From assembly GCF_016808095.1 (NCBI RefSeq), contig NC_068974.1:21560825-21624824 (forward strand): a stretch of DNA of 64,000 nucleotides. The letters are read 5' to 3'. The notes beneath the pieces were generated by a model. That model had not been told where the DNA came from, ran no database searches, and saw only the letters and a list, made by a program, of their open reading frames with translations. The DNA is from Vigna angularis (Eukaryota > Streptophyta > Magnoliopsida > Fabales > Fabaceae). Shown here piece after piece: positions 58,958-64,000 of this stretch (the stretch's first letter is position 1; every line of letters begins with the position of its first letter). The position numbers and the translations under genes were made by a program.

Positions 58958-59092
58958 ATGGTTACCGACAGGGGGTTTACCGAGGGCTTTTTGACCGTCG
59001 GCAGGCCGTCCATAATGGGTCGTTACCGAAGGCTTTTGGCGTTTTCCGAAGGATTTTGGCCTTCGGTAATGCCCTTCATTACTGTAGTGCTT

Positions 59093-59335
59093 CTATTAAC
59101 AAGGCAACACGTCACATTGATAGTATCGCACACACATCGATCACCCAATTATTAACATACCAATCACGTGTTGCACTTTATTAATAATAATGTAAAAGAA
59201 TTAACATAATTATATTTTAATAAGATATTCTCACACCACACCTTAGTAGACATATCAACTCTTAAAAATTAACACACTGAAGTCTTAACAAAATTTTATT
59301 TCTAAGACCTCTATTTTTCCTGGTCTTACAAGGAA
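59093..59335 (-). mobile_element. Probable gypsy LTR, 5' end portion
   Basis: On the minus strand it begins TGTAAGACCAGG at 59335. It continues, across the CACTA insertion, into 46017-45727 and then, across the Pack-MULE, into 44772-42665. See the entry at 42665. Confidence 0.4.
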
Positions 59336-61574
59336 CCTTAAGAGATAATGAATATTTTCTGGAAGAGAAGTAAGGGGAGTTAAACCTTAGTCGTTGGTTT
59401 TGCAAGATATGGTATGATGAGCATGTGTGGTTGGATGTTCATGTAGAGCTTGGTTGGACGCATATTATGATTGTCTTTTGTGATATTCTGTTGGTTTTAT
59501 GGGGCTGAACGTGAATTTTTTTATGTGCTATTAGGGATTATTGGTGTGCACGGATTGATTTTTAGGTAGGTATATAATCATGTATTTTATAGTGCTTAAC
59601 TCAATTTCAGGAGTGGCAAGATAGGTATGTAATAAATCTTTTAGTTTAGGAAATTTTGAATTTTTTGTGTAGTAAAATGGTTATGATAATTGGTATAATT
59701 AGGGGATTAAATTGCTTGTTTTTTTCTGGTTCAGAATAGATGTTTCAAGCTATTTTTGACGCAAAATTTTGAGTTTAGTAAGAGGCATGGTTTCAATGCA
59801 ATATTTTTATTGGTTGTCATATATGTTGTTTGGTGTAGGAATATAGGGTTTTAGGAAGTGGTTACAACGTTGTCTCAGTGCAGTATTTTTTTGTTTTGGA
59901 TATTATGCTTGCTGTTTTGTGAAGAGAATTTGGCAAAGCTGGGGAATTTTAATGGGTTTAGTATATAATTATGTGGTCACATTTTTTGTTCAACTACAAT
60001 ATACATAATTGGTTGTTATAATGTTAAGCTTGGATAATTTCTTTGCTTGAAGTTGACGAATAAAAGGGTTAATTTAATGAATTTTTTGCTGGAAATGGTT
60101 TGAAAACTAACACATAATTTTTTTGTAGCCAATGCATGAATGTAATTCTAGAGGCATTGGTTTTGAAAAATGATATTAAGATTGATATTCGATGAAGTGT
60201 GGAAGTTGTTAGTTAAGCATGAAAAGGGAATGAAGGCTTGGTATTGTATGTGAGTTATGTAGTTATTAGTGAATAAGGGTGGGTCAGAATGTTTTAAAAG
60301 GTGCTACTAGGTGGTTTTGAGTGCGCTGCTGGAATAAATTCTTCATGTGTGCAGACTTGTTCGGATGGATAAAATAGTTAATCAAGCTGTTGGAATTTAT
60401 GTGATGTGTAGTAAATAGTGGAATCTATTCTAGATTTTATTAAGTGTTGTTGCAATATAATCGTTGAGGCCGATATGTGAACCTGATGAATGACGTCCTC
60501 TCCTTCTAGCAATATAGGTATTCTTATATCTTCCTCTTGCACAGGGCTCTTCAGGGAGAATGGAGTGGGTACCTGCGAAGGCACTCCGACGTTCAAGTCA
60601 GAAAAAGGGAATGACAGAACCTTTTTAGTTCAATAATGGACTCAATAATCTTTTTTCCTTTCTTTCTCTCTTATCAGAAAACGTACCTTTTTCTCTCCTG
60701 GTTTTTCATATTTAACCTAAAAGTAAGATAAACCGTTTACCTAAAAATCCGGTTGGTTGGAGAACAACCGCTTGGTCGTGCTTGGTACCGGGTTAGTTGG
60801 TTCCGTGATTTGCGATATCATAGCTAGATATTTCTAACCACTTATTCGTTAGTTTATCTAGATTAATTGATCTAGTCTGACTAAAGCTGACCGAACGTCT
60901 GTTGACTCTTACCTTTGACTGGGTTGATTTGACCCATGTTGATCGTTTGGTTTAAGTAACAGACGATCGCTATTTTGACGATTGATGTTAGGAGCGATAA
61001 TGACGAGCATATGATATGGCTATCATTCTGTGTAGTAGGTTGACGATCGTTCGGGAGTGATCGTCTGATAACTTGTTAATATGTGACTTGTTTACTCTTG
61101 GTAGTCGTTTGGGTAAAAGCGATCGTTCAGTCGCTAGTTTAATCTACTATTGACAATTGCTCGACTCAGATATCCTACCATATATAATGACTCCCAAGTC
61201 CGAGTTAACAAATGCAGTTTAAGCGTGTGAGTTTACTGTAGGACGTTGAGGGTACATTTATTGAGTAAGGTAATTGCCACGCACCGTTTTGTCGAAAGGT
61301 TTTAGGGTTTCCCGCTTTTGAAGGTATGTGTAACGGCATGAAAACAGAGCCGTTGGATTATGCTGATCCAACAGCGTGTGGTGTTCTGCCATCAGTTGTT
61401 CTTTTAATAACATGAAAGAAAACGTGAAGAGGCGTAAGACATTGTAGTAGCAACAACATCCTTCCTGCTCTAGTGACAGTTCTCTTGCCTCGCTGCAACT
61501 TTACTCTTCTCTTTTACGAACTTGCCAGGTAAACCTGAACCCTTCTCCCTGTTCTAGTTTATTCACCGTTGACG
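59336..61574 (+). other. Non-coding DNA before the gypsy-associated gene, probably LTR and leader
   Basis: No credible coding region. The part from about 60440 is GC-richer and contains many CGATCG and CGTTTG words and a TATATAATG box near 61189, which suggests an LTR with promoter. Neither LTR boundary nor primer site could be placed, and the partner LTR lies outside the window if it exists. Confidence 0.4.
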
Positions 61575-63557
61575 ATGGAAGAAAAGGGGCAAAATGAAAA
61601 TGTTGACATACCGGAAGTGTCGCCGGCGGGGGAGCGCCATGAAATCGCCACCATTCTTGGTGGCGAAGATGCGTTTCTATATGGTAATGTATTGACTGAA
61701 GACGCAGAAGACTGTGCTACTTCGTCGTCTTGTGATAGCAGCTACGATTGGGCTTCACGGGAAGTAAGTGATTTTCGTAGCTTGTTTAGAAGTAGAGTAG
61801 TGCTAGAAGATTGGGTAGAAAATAGTTGCGTTTTGAGAACTCTAGGTTATAGGTCTTGCATCAAGTTGGTGGCTTGCCGTGAGAATGAAAGGGTTTTTCA
61901 CGAAAGAGAGAATGCTACCAATGATTTTTTCTACTTCTATTCTTCGCCCTTCTATGATCTGTACATTAGATTGCCTTTGACCAGTTTTCAGATGGAGGTT
62001 CTAAGAACCCTAAATGTTGCTCCAACTCAACTGCACCCCAATAGCTGGGGATACATTCAGGCGTTTGTTGTTGTATGTTAGGCCTTGGCCATAAGGCCTA
62101 TTGTGTCGTTGTTTCTGCGTTTCTTTAGATGTCGTCCTGTCGCGAAAAGGGGTTGGGTATCTTTAATTTCTGAGCCTGGTGACGCCCTCCTGGAACTTTA
62201 CTCGCAGTCGTACAGGGGTTTTAAGGACAAATTCTTTAAAGTGTCGATTCTCGATTCAGGGTGGGCGCTCTTTTTTGATGAAGATGGGAGCCCGAAATTT
62301 CCTTTGTATTGGACGCAAAATCCATTAAGATTCACCTCGTGGCCTGAGGATAAAATGACTATTGAAGAATTAGAAGCTTTGAGTGTGTTGACGGCACTGC
62401 CTCACCCCTTTTCTTCTTGTCGAATCATAAATTGCCTTGAACACGATGACTTCGACTCAAGGGTGTTCGGTATGTTTCCCTTATTGTTGTTTTTGTATAT
62501 TACTCGATTATTGTTGACCGTGTGGGAGGAACCTATATTTGCAGATATCATAGGGAAAAAGGGACCAGTCCGCAATTAGTTCAAAGCCATTGACAGTGGT
62601 AAAGCGAGCATTGGGCGTCCAGGCCCATCTTTAAGGACCACTCAACCTCCTCTACCTCCTCCTAATGTGCGGTCGTCCTCCCCTGATGAAGTGGCGATCA
62701 TATAGGAGTAGCCACTGATAAGGAAATGGAGAGGCAAGGCTGTCGATACAACAGGCGCTGCTTCAAAGAGAATGAAAGAAGTTGAAGAGGAGACGAGTCG
62801 TCCTCTTCCTAATGGCATGTGGGATTCATCCTTCAATCTCAGCCACAAGATTGATTTTAACCTGGACGACTCTGAGAAGAAGGTTGTGGAGAGCATGACT
62901 GAGCAACAAATGGCCGATGCGATGTTGGAATTGGCAAGTCGAGCAGCTATGGCCGCTTGGCACATGGCATACGCATCTGACAGGGGCGTTTTGAGGGTCG
63001 AGCTGGAAAAGGCGCGGACTCAGCTAAAGGACCTAGTGGACGTCCACTCTAACTGCGAATAGAGGCAAACACAATCTGAGCAGTTGTTGAGTGAGGCTCA
63101 AACGCTGTTGAGTAATGTGCAGACAACCGAATATGCGATGAAGAGAGAACGGGATCAGTTGCAAAGAGAACGGGACCAGTTGGCGACTGAGTTAGAACAG
63201 TCAACGAAAACCGTGGCTGCTTTAACTAAAGAAAGGGACAGTCTACTTCTTGCGGCTGCTGAGGAGCAAGAAATAAGAGAGGAAATGAGTGAAGCAATAA
63301 TTGTGGAACATACTAGAGGATTCAAGAAGGCTCTGAGGCAGGTCGCGCATCTCCTTCAAGTGTCCACTGAGGGAGTGGCATTTGATCTGAGGAAGGATGC
63401 ATACGAGGGTTAACTGGTGCCTTTAGATGAGATCCCGGATGATGCTTTCATGGAACCTGAAGAAGGTGTCGACGCTAGAGTAGCTACTACTGAGGAACCC
63501 AATGTCGAAGCTACCGGAGGATCTGCTGCTGGGTCACCAGATGTTGTAATAGATTAG
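61575..63557 (+). pseudogene. Gypsy-type putative transposon gene (Transposase_28, PF04195-like), decayed
   Basis: A single reading frame runs from ATG 61575 to TAG 63555, interrupted by a 75-nt GT/AG intron (62470-62544). It has stops at 62079, 62577, 62703, 62709, 63060 and 63411. The block LRTLNVAPTQLHPNSWGYIQ, ALAIRP, KRGWVSLISEPGDALL and RGFKDKFFKV is what I know as the putative gypsy-type transposon domain PF04195. It is followed by a Pro-rich linker and a long Glu/Lys/Gln-rich coiled coil (about 62940-63350) with a repeat RERDQLQRERDQL. Such frames occur in the non-pol part of large gypsy elements; their function is unknown. All stops look like single C-to-T or G-to-A changes or close to it. 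Confidence 0.75.
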
Positions 63558-63766
63558 GCTGTAGGATATTGGCGTGGCCATGAACTTTTGATGTTTATTT
63601 GTTTGTCTCGCATTGACTTGGGAAGACGTTATATATTGATTACCTATAAAATAGAGCATTTGCTGTCATTTGTTATCACTGTTATGTGAATAGTAAAGTG
63701 TCCTAATACTGGTGTGAGATAGACGTTGTTAAGACCTGTGAATGATCTTTCAGATTAAATGTGCTG

Positions 63767-63963
63767 GGTGTTCTAGGATGAACATCTACCAGTGAGAGTG
63801 TATTCCTTTGACTAATGCACTTGGGTGTTCGAGAAAGAACATCTACCAGAGGGAGTGTATCCCTATGTGCCATGATCTGGATGTTCTAGGGTGAACATCT
63901 ACTAGAGGGAGTGTATCCTTATGCGCCGTGATTTGGATGTTCTAGGGCGAACATCTATCAGGC
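63767..63963 (+). repeat. Tandem repeat of about 56 bp, 3.5 units
   Basis: Units of 57, 55 and 56 bp starting GG(T/A)TGTTC(T/G)AG and containing GAACATCTACCAG-A/T-G-G/A-GAGTGTAT. The array lies after the PF04195-like gene. A partial fourth unit ends near 63963. Confidence 0.85.
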
Positions 63964-64000
63964 CGAACGGTTTCGTAAAGTTTGTCCTTGGGACTCGAAA

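Larger units (their letters stand above)
46021..59089 (+). mobile_element. Complete CACTA (En/Spm) transposon, 13,069 bp, candidate autonomous
   Basis: The ends are CACTACAGGAAAAT on the left and ATTACTGTAGTG on the right, inverted copies of each other. A 3-bp duplication CTT occurs at 46018-46020 and 59090-59092. Palindromic TACCGAAGGC...GCCTTCGGTA repeats crowd both subterminal regions. Inside are two plus-strand genes without stops or frameshifts: a transposase of the TNPD type and a Transposase_24/TNPA-like protein. The 5.7 kb before the first gene holds leader DNA plus antisense fragments of two host genes. Everything an autonomous CACTA element needs is present in sequence; activity is not shown. 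Confidence 0.94.

Noticed and set aside
58777..59184. Open frames on both strands encoding repeated FGNYRRL or ITEGRKPSV-type peptides
   Set aside because: They are translations of the 27-bp subterminal DNA repeat of the CACTA element, whose period is a multiple of three.
42650..59335. Target site duplication for the probable gypsy LTR
   Set aside because: TATAA on one side and AGGAA on the other do not match; one end may be truncated.
60378..60596. 72-codon minus-strand frame as a gene
   Set aside because: Lies in presumed LTR DNA, with no recognisable domain.

Overview
The window is nuclear DNA from a flowering plant, most likely a legume. I infer this from intron-containing genes, plant-type retrotransposons with tRNA-Met and tRNA-Asp primer sites, CACTA and Mutator-like transposons, and plant gene fragments; genus is not resolved. 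I see one intact host gene: a seven-exon minus-strand ATG18-type autophagy gene (25263-30541). Almost everything else is mobile DNA or debris carried by it.

Left part (1-15486): a decayed Ty1/copia element (845-15481, target duplication GTTTG) is split by an Athila-type Ty3/gypsy element (1780-11721, 1301-bp LTRs, duplication ATGGG). Both nested junctions close exactly. 15487-25000: solitary exons of a Raf-like kinase and of aconitase, a 904-bp Mutator-like element (MULE), a CACTA-like element carrying a broken NTF2 copy, and a MULE nested inside another MULE, three of these with perfect 9-bp target duplications. 25000-31270: the ATG18 gene.

32385-42664 is an old minus-strand copia element split by a SIRE-like copia element (32720-41305), itself interrupted by a solo LTR (37339-38889) that holds a 96-bp duplication around three telomere repeats. 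From about 42650 to 59335 lies a probable gypsy LTR, interrupted twice: by a Pack-MULE (44782-45717) carrying the start of a D3-type cyclin, and by a complete 13,069-bp CACTA element (46021-59089, duplication CTT). The CACTA element has two uninterrupted multi-exon transposition genes (about 1167 and 495 codons), 27-bp palindromic subterminal repeats, and antisense fragments of an expansin-like and a class III peroxidase gene. The right end (59336-64000) holds a decayed gypsy-associated gene and tandem repeats whose element runs off the window.

The most notable content is the candidate autonomous CACTA element and the concentration of host-gene fragments (kinase, aconitase, NTF2, cyclin D3, expansin, peroxidase) inside or beside DNA transposons. 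Exon coordinates were derived by eye from GT/AG sites and reading-frame continuity.
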